Assembly: GCF_024323335.1 (NCBI RefSeq)
Contig: NC_066579.1
Coordinates: 360,828,397 to 360,892,396 of the forward strand
Direction: 5' to 3'
Source of the DNA: Lathyrus oleraceus
Lineage: Eukaryota; Streptophyta; Magnoliopsida; Fabales; Fabaceae
Length of the DNA: 64,000 bases
Under the pieces are notes generated by a model. That model was not told the DNA's origin, did not search any database, and saw only the letters and a list, made by a program, of their open reading frames with translations. Of the stretch, positions 23,023 through 33,931 are shown piece by piece; within the stretch, counting starts at the first letter, position 1; each line of letters begins with the position of its first letter. The position numbers and the translations under genes were made by a program.

Positions 23023-24224
23023 ATAATCTTTATATTCATGAAGGTCACTTTTTGATATCATTTCATGAAGAATATGAATCATTTCTTTCTTCAAAGCCTT
23101 GTCTAATAAAGGACTCACATATGTGAGTTTTGGTTGTGCATCTCGTCATACCTCAAAGTTTATCCATTTTTTTTCAATTCGTCTGTTTTATGGTTTTGTT
23201 CATTTGCATATGTTTGTCTATTTGATTATGTATTTAGGTCATTCATCGGCATTTGCATGTTGCAACAAGTCCAAACCAAAAGTTCGACAATAATGGATTT
23301 ATTCAGTTTAAGTTGATTCTCAAGGTGTATATTATGTGATAATTATTAGGATTTATTTCTCAAATTACCAGTGGTGCGAATCATCTCTTTTCATGGTTAA
23401 CTGAGAGATTAGAATAATTGTTATTTAATTCAGATGATTGTTTGGATTCAAGGAAAAAAATAAAGTTGGAATAAAAGGAAGATTTCATTCATTTACTGAA
23501 AATTCATGGTACAAAGCATATTTCTTGAGATACAAATCAAAAGAATAAATTACAAAAAAATGGATAAAAAGTTATATCTTTTGGATACAATTGACTTTTT
23601 GGTCAAACATTTGAATTTTTGTCAACTGTCAACCATTGACTCGGTTTGACTCTTGAATTTTCCTAGACTAATTCTACAAGAATTTGATCAAGAGATTCAT
23701 CATCATTCATCATAGATGATTTGTATCATGTCATCATTATGTCAAGTGCTAATTTCCAACAAATTCTATCCTTCATCAAGCTTCACTTCAATACTTGATT
23801 TTCAACACTTTCCAACATCGTTTCAAGCCCAAAAAATCCAGAATTTGATTCATGAGTTTACATCATTCGAAAGTGCATATTTTCAACACAAAATCACTTC
23901 CCAAAAGCATTTAAAGTCATTAGATAATTCACTAAAAATTCAAGTCAAAAATGGTAGAAAAACCAATGCAAAAACATTCAAATTCAAGTTAATTACTAGT
24001 GACTCTTTGCCTTACATCCTAACTTGGTACTTTTGTTAAACTTCAACATCATTGGTCTCTAACTCCCCCATTCCTCATAATCATTCAATTACCCAATTAA
24101 CCCTTAACAACCATAACCACCAAACTAACACAAAAACTAGCAAACAAACACAAATCCCAACTTTCATTTTTTCATTCAATCCTAATCATTCTTAACAATT
24201 AATCAAACATTTGAAATTGGTGAT

Positions 24225-25732
24225 TGATAACACCGAAACACATAGTTTATTTTGACTCGATTTGCACATGTTTTTGTATTATTTTGTTGCAATTTGTAGT
24301 GTTACGCTGGTAGTTTACGCATGTTTCAGGTACCTTACGAGTAAGAGTCAATTTATGAAGAAATCAGAAGAAAATAGTGAAAATGGAGAAAAATAGGAAA
24401 AACACACTGAGAGCCACCTATATGGCGCCCGTCATGACCAGGCAGACGAGAAGCCCACCAGAGAGGAAAAATGAATGCAGAAGACGCAGTCAAAGGCTCG
24501 TGGCGACTGCCACAAGCCTCATTGCGTTCACCATGCATATCAAAAAGGCGAAAATCACAATTTTGCACTTGTGCCGACCGCCACAAGTTTCATGGCGACC
24601 GCCACGAAGTTCGGCCCGTGAAAAATCGCAACATAAAGAACGAGTCTTTCCCTATTCCCCCATATTTTTCTCCCACAAAGTTTACACGACCAATACTCAG
24701 TTCAACACCTATTACACTATAACTTTAGAAGTTTTGATATCCAAGTTTGTACGCATAAGTTTTATTTCTTAGTTTTAAGCAGAAAATACATTCGAAAGTG
24801 ATAGAGCTCTCGCATTGGGGGACTATCACACCATAACTTTTAGGATTTTTATTGTAAGCTTGGATCAAAGTAATTGTGCCAACATTAAAATTTATTTTCC
24901 ATTCCACTCTGTGCACTCGAAGTTATTTCCGCATTAATTCCAATTTCACAGGTTCTTTCTACAATTGGTTTAATTTAATTCTATTTGTTCAAAATTTATT
25001 CACTTGCAATGTTACTGTTAATTTCCATTACCATGAATCACATGTTTATGTTTAATATCATGTCCGGCCAAATTGCTTTGAGTCCGGTATGTGAGGATAG
25101 TCGTTCAAACAGGACTCGGTAATAAGTTGACGTAAACCTTTTTATAAGTTAGTTTTATGGTTTTGATTTTGAATTTTAAGCCTGAAATTTTTTGCACAAG
25201 ATTGAAAGCATTAAGGTTTCGAGTCAATACCACGAGAGCGTGAGACTTGAACCAGATAGTGAAAATCGGACATTAATCCTAAACATAGCGAGAGCGCTTT
25301 AGGATTAATTAGAATTTTTTGGTTTTCAAAAAGTATTTCCTAACTTAGATGGGTTAGCGAGAGCAAACATATGGTCTAGAAGTATAACTAGAGTCAACAA
25401 CACGAGTGTGTGAGATAAAAGTTTTTAAATTAATATTTTTTACTGAAAAGTGATTTAATACATTAACATACACCAATAAATTATTGAGTCTATGAGGTAC
25501 ACCGAGATCCACATTCCAATCTCTCTTTTCTAATATATTTTCTAAACTTTATTCTAATTTTAGTTTTAATTTCTCCCAAATCAAATTTTCGTAAGCCTTA
25601 GATTTACATAGCATAAATAGATAGCGATAAGTTTAAATATTGGTCCATATGGATTCAATATCTTTTAAAACTCTACGATACAACTGTACACTTGTAGTTA
25701 GATATTTTGATAGACTCGCTAAGTCGCGATCA
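24225..25732 (+). repeat. Athila-like LTR (1508 bp)
   Basis: Starts TGATAACACCGAAACAC and ends ...GCGATCA, then AGTTTT and a PBS. It has the Athila-style interior with repeated ACGAGAGCGTGAGA and AGCGAGAGC motifs (25,230-25,420). It shares these and the ATCTTTTAAAACT block near its end with the solo LTR at 60873-62494. The open frames in 24,350-24,770 are inside U3 and show no known domain. Confidence 0.8.
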
Positions 25733-25738
25733 AGTTTT

Positions 25739-25756
25739 TGGCGCCGTTACCGGGGA
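25739..25756 (+). other. tRNA-Asp-type PBS of the Athila-like element
   Basis: TGGCGCCGTTACCGGGGA differs at one base from the common tRNA-Asp-type PBS of Athila elements. It lies 6 bp beyond the LTR end. Confidence 0.85.
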
Positions 25757-25837
25757 CCAATTTAGTCAATATCGTAACTCCGTTGTTGTACAGTATAGAG
25801 TAAGGCAATTATTTTTTTCCTTTTATTCATCGGTTGT

Positions 25838-27640
25838 ATGCCAAACACTCGTACCTCATGGGACGAGCTAATACAACCCATAAACAAAACCGAGCAGAGT
25901 TATACAACTTCCCAACTCTTGATATGGCCACAAATCATAACTTTCCTCTCAAGAACTATGTTGCTCCATCTGAAGAAGAGTCACACTCGAGCATTGCACC
26001 TCCTGCTATTGAGGCAAATGATTTTGAGTTCAAACCTCCATTGTTACAAGTTGTGAAACAAAATCAGTTCTCTAGTAACCCTATAGAATATCTTAACCTT
26101 TATTTGTCAGTGTTTGTGCAATATACAAACACGTTGAAAGCTAATGGTGTTGATCCCGAAGCCATAAGATTGCGTCTCTTTCCTTTTTCTTTGAGAGAGA
26201 GAGAGCCATAACTTGGCTTCAATATCTACCATCTAATTCAATAACTACATGGAACAAATTAAATAAAGTTTTCTTAGCACGATACTTTCCACCTAGAAAA
26301 ACGGATATGCTAAGAAGCCAAATCAACAGATTTAGGAAAAAAGGCAACAAATCTCTTTTTGAGGCTTGGGAGAGATACAATGATATATTGAGGCTCTGCC
26401 CATATCATGGACTTGAACCATGGTTGATTATCAATACTTTCTACAATGGTCTCCTGTACAACACCAAACTAACCTTAGACGATGCAACTGGCGACACTAT
26501 AATGGATAAACCCTACGAAGACGCCTATCAACTCATAGAAAATATGACACAAAACCACTATCAATGGGGAGGTGAGTGAATTTCTGCAGAGACACCACTG
26601 ATGAAGTGCGGAATGTACGAAGTAAATGGCATATACCGTGTCAATGCTAAAGTGGACGCCCTCATTAAGAAGATCAAGAGTTTAACCGTAACTCCATCAG
26701 TTACTGTAGCTAACACAACAACTAATTGCGAGTTATATGGAACCCCTGGACACAACACTCATGAATGCCACCTATTGGATGGAATTTCATCCGACCAAGT
26801 AAACTATTCCCAAGGGAACTCATACTCCAATACTTATAACCCTGGCTGGAGTAACCATCCAAATTTCTCCTATAAGAACAATAATACATTGTTTACTCCA
26901 AACCCATTACCTGTTGTTCCTCCAGGTTATCAAAAAGGATCCCAAACCACTCCTAAAGCGCCTAAAAAGTCGAACCTTGATCTAATAATGGAAAAATTTA
27001 TTGAAACCCAAAGCCAATGGAACAAAGAGTTTACAAACCAGAATGTTCACACGAATGAGTTGATTAAGCAATTGACGAGTAAGGTTGACTCTATGGCTAC
27101 TCATAATAAAATGCTAGAAACCTAAATTTCTCAAGTAGCCCAACAACAAGCAATAACAACAACCCCAATTGGAATATTTCCTGGCCAAACACAACCTAAC
27201 TCGAAGGACCATGCTAATCTCATCACACTGCAAAGTGGGACAGAATTAGATGGGTCAGTTGATCCAGAAATTCAAAATTTGCCCATGTCTCAACAAAATG
27301 AAAAAGAATTCGAAAAAGTAACAAATAACAAACCAAATGACCATGGGCGGGTAATAAAACCAAAGAGGCGGCCGTGAAAGAGTAACCATACGTGCCTCCA
27401 TCATCATATAAGCCACCCATTCCTTACCCTTAAAGAATGGCTAAACCCAAAACTGGAGGTCAGTTTAAGATTTTTGTAGAGCTTCTGAAACAACTTAATA
27501 TTACGATATCCTTTACAGAAGCTATTACACAAATGCCTTCCTATGACAAATATTTTAAAGAGATCATATCCAATAATATTACCTCCTTTCTCTTGCATGC
27601 TCTAAACCCCACAACAAAACTTAAAATCCTCTGACAACTC
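25838..27640 (+). pseudogene. Athila-like gag relic (plus strand), truncated before the protease core
   Basis: The likely start is ATG 25838 (MPNTRTSW), after which the frame is lost and continues in the frame of 25834 with the FEFKPPLLQVVKQNQF block. FPFSLRERE then runs into a GAGAGAGAGA tract (about 26,193-26,207) that shifts frame. The following frame holds AITWLQYLP, ARYFPPRKTDMLRSQI, FEAWERYNDILRLCP and YEDAYQLIENMTQNHYQW. A TGA at 26577-26579 interrupts it. Then come a zinc-knuckle-like CELYGTPGHNTHEC and the Asn-rich linker to 27125 (TAA at 27123). The last piece resembles the Athila pre-protease region (MAKPKTGGQFKIFVELLKQL, from 27437). The catalytic protease motif is not reached. 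Confidence 0.82.
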
Positions 27641-30105
27641 TTAACCACTAGGGGTTTTCACGTTTCTTTGCAGAACTTTGAGAATTGAACTAAATTCTAT
27701 ATGTTAAAGAGTGAAAGATGAATTACAAGATGCATGTAATTTGTAAGAGAGAAAAAATGATTGATTTAAGTTAGTTTTCAAATATAACTTAATTTTTAGA
27801 TTATCATTTTTTAAATCAATTTAAATGAACGCATATGTTCAATGATGGGTTAGTGAAATAAGTCATCTACATACGATATAATAAACTCAAGTAGTACATA
27901 CAAAAACATGAACAAACCTGGACAAGGAAAACATTTTGAACAACAACATATCAACTCATAAAATGTTTAACAAACGTGCCTTTTATTGAAAAGATTCATG
28001 GAAAATGAAGATGAATAAATGATCTATTTGTCTCAGAATGACATCCATAATGAAAGGAGGATGAAGCTGAAGTGAGAGCTACAAACTTGTGTTAAATTAG
28101 AATGGATGTCATTCTGCGTCTTTCACACAAGTTTGCAGCTTTCACTTCCGCTTCATTCTCCTTGTATTTTTTATTCATAGCAACACAAACAATTTATGAA
28201 CCACACCCATAGTATGCGCTTTCTTGAGTTAATTTGTTTTCATTCACCTTCCCTACAAGTCAAAATGTATTAGCATGACATTGTAATCCTACAAACAACA
28301 TGTTAACCAGATTTAGAAACATGAACTTGACATTGTAATCCTATAAATAACATGTTAAACATAAACGAGATTCTGAAAGTTTGATTTTTTTTAAGAAGAA
28401 CACAACCATACTTGGAAAAAACTAAAATCAAATTACATGTAACTAGATCAAAGTCTTTCCTCACTAGGTATGACAGATGTAAAGATAAAACATCAACCGA
28501 TCTTTGATAAAACATAGTTTGATGAAACTAAATATACAAAAGTTAGTTAAGAGAGTAACATAGTGCTCCCAGACTATACCATTGTTTTCCATCTTCAAAG
28601 TATGGTTAAACTCAGGGATCCAAGAGATCAGAAGTAGCTTTAGGTCCCCCAAAAAAGGAAAAAAAAGAGTCCAAGTACAATGAACACACGATTGAAAATA
28701 TCCAGTGCCCACGCTGGAAAAGTATAGTAGCACATTTAGAAAATACTATCAATAAAATAATATAATATGAGTAAATACCTTCACATTGTAATCATTATTC
28801 AAAACTCTACAAACTTACTATCGACTCACCCAAATGGACAAAAAATGACCTAAAATTGCTCATGAGAATTTTGATACATTTGACATACAATGCATAGACA
28901 AAAAAAATAAAAAATCATGTGAAACTGAAGAAAAAAAATACCATGTCAAATGAGAATCCTTTGTAACATCAAATGGATGGAGTAGGTCGGGGAATGACGT
29001 ACCTTGAAAGTTCTTCAAAAGTGATGAATATTAGAACCTATACAAATAAAACTGGAAGAAAGCGTATCAATAACATGATTATCTTTTAGAAGAAGAAGAA
29101 GAAGAAGAAGAAGAAACAATGTTTAACTTGATTACCTTTTAGTACGAAGAAGAAGAAAGACTGGTTATGTGGAAGAAGAACAGAGACGAGTTCGCTGAAT
29201 TTGAAAGAGAGAGATGTTACGAGTTCTATAGAAGAAGAAGAGGAGACAAGTTTGTTGGATGTAGAAGAGAGAGATGTTAAGGTTTTGTATTTTGAGAGAG
29301 ATATTATTTGCTGAAACTTGATAACTTCGCTTATATATGTAAGACTTATCACCACGATTGATAACAAAAACCGTAATAAAATGTAAGTACTATTCACAAT
29401 GATTTCTGGTACTAACTGTGGTGATAAATATTTTAATGTTAATAAATTTATAAGAGTATATGGACAAACCTTTTTATAACGAAAACAAAAAAAATTATTG
29501 ATACTTGAATTCGAAGTATGTAACATTTTATCTATCACCACAATTTTTATTATAAACTATAATAAAATATCGTTTAAAAAATAAAAATAAATCCAAACAC
29601 GTTAATATGATTTTTTACTACGGATACGGATCTAATAATATAATATTATTAAAAGTCAAATTTGTAGCATTGACATCTTTCTATTTTGCTGAATATCTGC
29701 TACCTCTGTCATGCCATTGACTATTTTCTTCGTTTTATTATAATTTTAAAATTAAGTTGCACTGTGTCATTGAATGAGTACATGCCTAGCTTCATCTATA
29801 CTTCTAATTTAATTAAAGTAATCGGTGCCAAACAAGAAAAAAGACTTTCATATGGCCATATGCAAACGTTTATTTAAGGTCATATTAATATGTTACACTT
29901 TTTTTAAGATCATTTAAGTACACAACCCTGGTCATTAATATGTAACGGAAAAAGAAAACTTTACTATATTAAATAAGAATTGTTACATACCATCAATTCA
30001 ACTTAATGAATTTGAATATTTGACTTACGCTACAATGATATATAAAGTGGTGATACTATTGTACTAGATCACCAAGCAACTTTCTTCCATAACAAAATTG
30101 TAAAA
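27641..30105. other. AT-rich intergenic flank upstream of the neprosin gene
   Basis: No gene is recognised. It contains two interleaved inverted repeats (28034-28163), an AGA-rich microsatellite at about 29,088-29,117, and two similar TATCACCAC...AATAAAAT segments near 29,345 and 29,531. The 151-residue minus-strand open frame at 29086-29541 is low-complexity sequence read through the microsatellite and is not supported as a gene. Confidence 0.55.
30039..30046 (+). promoter_or_regulatory. TATA box of the neprosin-family gene
   Basis: TATATAAA lies 67 bp upstream of the ATG at 30106, in an AT-rich promoter-like context. With normal spacing the transcript would start near 30,070, giving a short 5' UTR. 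Confidence 0.55.
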
Positions 30106-31893
30106 ATGATCAACATGATGTTCTTATTGATTTTGTTTTCAACGACTGTTATTAGCCATAGAGTTGATGATAGTGATATCACATTGAAAGAAGATTTTGA
30201 GTTGGAAAAACACCTAAAACTTATTAATAAACCTCCTATCAAGAGTATTCATGTAAATTATTCTCATATATTAAATTTTTGTTTTTTATCCTCTATATAA
30301 AATGTGATTATATATTTTCTTATGTTTGTTTCGGATGGTTTTTATAGACAGAATTTGGATATATAGTTGATTGTGTTGATATTAAAAAACAACCTGCATT
30401 TGATCATCCTTTATTAAAGAATCATAAATTACAGGTATTATATTCTTCAATTTAATTAATTTATCTTTCTTATAATGCACATTTTATATTTTAATATTGA
30501 TTTATTTTATCTTTCTTTTGTTGTAGACACGACCAAGTTTTTACTCAAAAATAGAAGATAGAGGTGTGAATATTTCATCAACTAAAACAAGCTTTGAACT
30601 TAATAAAGTCAATTGTCCTAAAGGATTTGTTCCGATTCGGAGAACAACAAAAGAAGATCTCAAACGTACTAAATCTTTTTTGAATTATAATATTTTAGCT
30701 ACAGCTACTACTCACGTAAGTTTTCTCTTAAACAACTAATTTAAAATATTTGATTTGTCTTAATCAATGTTATTTACTCGTTCTTGTCATATTTTTATAT
30801 TTTGTCAATAATATCTTTAAATTTAATTATTTATCTTATTCATATTTTGTCGTTGACTCAGACTTTAAACTGCCTAGTTTATAGATATAAATGTCAATCC
30901 ATGTTTCAGTTTTTGATTATGATTAGCTATTGATATTATAGAAAGCGGAAGTATTTCTCAAGTATATTACTGGTGATAATTATTATGGAATAATGGGGAC
31001 TACTAGTGTTTATAATCCAAGGTGTAGTATTGCCCAAGCTAGCTCATCTAATATATATGTTCGAAATGGAGAAGGAGGCACTTTTAATCAAATTCTTGTT
31101 GGATGGCATGTGAGTTTAAATTTATTATAATATAATAACAATAAGTTATTTCCATTAATCAATATTATTTTTGTTATAAAGAAGACTACTAATTTCTCAT
31201 ACAAATTTCTGTTAAGTATTTCCCCACGTATACGGTGATGATCGGACATATGCTTTCGCAGCATGGACAGTAAGTGATGGTTTGTTTATTTTATTCTCAA
31301 TATAATAATTTTACTATTTATACAGATCAAATACATTGATTATTTCGTGTTTTTTATAATCATAACAGTCAGATGGTTTTGTGAGAACGGGATGCTACAA
31401 TTTACAATGTCGAGGTTTTGTTCAAATCCACAGTCAATATCACATTGGTGCAGTTGTGTCAAAAACATCTGTATATGGTGGAGATATGGTAGAGATGCCA
31501 ATTAGTATTGTTCAAGATGAAAGATCTAAAAATTGGTGGATAACTATTAACGGTAAAGCAGTTGGATATTATCCACAAGCTTTGTTCAACAACTTGAAAA
31601 CAGCTAATCAAGTGGGATGGGGAGGGGCTACGATTGCTGTGGGTGCTCCTAGCCCTCAAATGGGATCAGGATCCTTTCCTGACCGGAACTTTGAGCATGC
31701 ATGTTATTTTAAAAATATTGGATATAAGAATGAAACTAATTCACCCTATTATGGACCTGATCAGTATGCGGCACATATTTACCATGATGCCCCTGAATGC
31801 TTTGGAGTTGACTACTATGGAAAACAAAAAAGTCCATATGGATATTCTCTTCAATTTGGAGGACCGGGTGGAAGATGTGGTGGATATTTTTAA
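30106..31893 (+). CDS. Neprosin-family (DUF239) secreted peptidase-like gene, six exons, possibly defective
   Basis: Exons by codon continuity and GT-AG signals: 30106-30252, 30348-30434, 30527-30715, 30942-31109, about 31216-31269 and 31369-31893, giving 389 residues. Residues 1-17 are a hydrophobic signal peptide. Residues 50-78 carry the activation-peptide signature [20 protein letters not shown]. From about residue 140 the neprosin domain follows, with [22 protein letters not shown], the cysteine block [35 protein letters not shown] and [10 protein letters not shown]. Neprosins are secreted prolyl endopeptidases using two glutamates. The expected Glu positions appear as Leu193 (ILVGW) and Ala302 (WGGA), so activity is doubtful. 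Exon 5 lacks a proper acceptor in the conserved frame: AG at 31215-31216 is one base off. This is either a one-base deletion or unusual splicing. It is the only host gene in the window. Confidence 0.85.
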
Positions 31894-33529
31894 TATTCTT
31901 AAAGTTATAAATTAAAAATTCATGATACAAACATTATCAATGATAACGACTTTTTCTAATTAGTTGTTAACTTAATTTTGCATATGTTTCTTTCTTAAAT
32001 GATTTTAATGTTGTTTTTAATACATATTAAAATTTAGAGTTACATACATTCAATGAAATTAAAATTAATCGATGATTTAAGAAAATGGTATAAAACAGAT
32101 ATCTTTGATACAATTGCATAGATTAATCACTCTAATGATAAATTTTTCTTTAATTTAAATAATACGCACAATTACAGAGTTTAATTCCTCAATTCGGGAA
32201 ACATCACAATAGACAACCAAAATTTTCTTTAATTTAATTACCACTGTTTTGTGTTTATGATTGTGTTCAAACTCAAAACTTCATATTTAGTCAGGTGAAC
32301 GAGATTATTGTGTCCTAGTATTCTTAAATATGATTTAAAAAAATTTTAAAAAATTGTTGAAATTTTAATATTTATAAATCAATTCACATATAAATGATCC
32401 ATTAATGCTAACTTTAATATGTGATTTTTTTTTAAACTTTTAATTGATTTTTAAAGGCTAGCAGAAAAGTGCGGTCCCGAATCGACTTCCGTCTATTCTG
32501 AACCGACTACTAGAAAACCGGACATGCGATAAATCGATGGATAACAGTATGTCGATAACAAATATACACGCTTGGATAATCGTTTTAATAAAATTCACAA
32601 ACAACACTATATTCCAATGAACAAAAATAACATAACACTTTTATCAAAAAATTGGTGTGTAATGTTTAATGATCCTTATTGTCAATGGAGTTGTCAAAGC
32701 AATTTTCTCAAATCAAAACACTAGAACAATTTTTCAATTATGTAGATTTTTTTTGCCAATGTAGGATCATTTAACAGAAAAAATTTACACCACAATTGAA
32801 TGATAAACTTGCTGAAAAAGTAAAGAGATTAAGGATAGAAAATTATACGTAGAGAGTTTGGTAAGGAAGTTCCCCACTATCGTCCTCACGTGTGGGTACG
32901 TCTCCCCTCAATTTCGAAATCGAAATTGAGATCTTATTTCCAATAATGTTGCAAATATTTACAAGGTTACAACACAAATACCGAACACCAATCCCACCGA
33001 TTATGTTGACTTTGTCTTAACCTCGCTTGATCAGATCCGATCAAGTCTTGAACCTCAAAATCAACGATCAATCCTCCGCTCCACTAGTTGCTTGCGAAAT
33101 CTCCCAGATTTCCAAACCCCTTTGCTACGGCTGAATTCGATCCACTTGACTTTGATATAAAAACCCCAAGAAACGATCCGTTCTTGATGGAAAACCTTCC
33201 GGTTTTCAGAGAAACCCCCTTTGTATCCCTTTAACTCAGCTTCGATTACAAATCCTACAGTTGAACGTTATCTCAAAGATCTTTTGATGCAATGCACAAT
33301 GGTTATTACGTTTAAATGTGATTGAATGTCAAAAGTTGATTGAGAAGATGATGAAGACAAATTATCTTTCAGGTTTCTTGCTAAAAAAATGCTCTCAAAA
33401 TGTTTTAATGTGTTTTCATGTGTTGTGTAAATAGAATAATGTTTTACTACTTATAACAAAGTGAAACATTACCCAATGGGTCGATACATTTGGTAAAAAA
33501 AATGTTTTCCATAATGAATATATCATGAT

Positions 33530-33850
33530 GTATCGATACATAGGGTATGGGTTGATCCATATTGGGATAAAAATAATTTTTCACAATTTTAATACAGCAT
33601 GAGTCGATACATGAGTAAATGGACCGATACATGTTTGGTAGAAAACACCAAACAAAAAGGTTGACAGACCATGTATCGATACAACCATCGATGGATCGAT
33701 ACATACTGAAGGAAAATTGATTTTTGAGAAAAGCAATTACACATGTATCGATATATCACCATATGAGTCGATCCATGCTAATCCAAAATTGAATTTCAGA
33801 AACACAATTTAGACATGTATCAATACACCAACTCATGCGTCGATCCAAAA
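33530..33850. repeat. Degenerate 70-71-bp tandem repeat with ATGTATCGATAC cores
   Basis: Cores occur at about 33531, 33601, 33671, 33742 and 33813, spaced 70-71 bp. Each unit has a palindrome-like TGTATCGATACA core and, about 30 bp later, a second TCGATCCAT or CCGATACAT box. Copies are diverged. The last lies about 80 bp from the element B insertion site. Confidence 0.65.
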
Positions 33851-33926
33851 CATCAAAATATGAAAAAATGATATTTTAATGATGCAAAAATCTTCTCAAT
33901 CTTTATTTTAATGATATGTCATGCTA

Positions 33927-33931
33927 AAGAT
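33927..33931. repeat. Target-site duplication of element B, left copy
   Basis: AAGAT directly before the LTR start TGTAGC. The right copy is at 59277-59281. The 5-bp length is normal for Ty3/gypsy integration. Confidence 0.92.

Larger units (their letters stand above)
22167..24224. other. AT-rich stretch with an integrase scrap and a hairpin
   Basis: Apart from the integrase relic and the hairpin entered separately, nothing here resembles a gene. Small open frames at 23099-23316 and 23716-24039 lack recognisable domains. The stretch 23,580-23,670 has several TTGAC motifs, but no promoter context. Confidence 0.5.
31894..33931. other. Downstream flank of the neprosin gene, repeat-derived in part
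   Basis: 31,894-32,450 is AT-rich with no gene. From about 32,455 composition changes; the stretch 32,455-33,400 reads like LTR or leader sequence of an unidentified retroelement (for example the GGAAGTTCCCCACTATCGTCC block near 32,865), but no matching LTR, PBS or ORF could be found. A 70-71-bp tandem repeat follows at 33,530-33,850. Element B inserted at 33931/33932. Confidence 0.45.

Noticed and set aside
29086..29541. 151-residue Ser-rich minus-strand protein
   Set aside because: Low-complexity translation through an AGA microsatellite, with no domain or promoter support.
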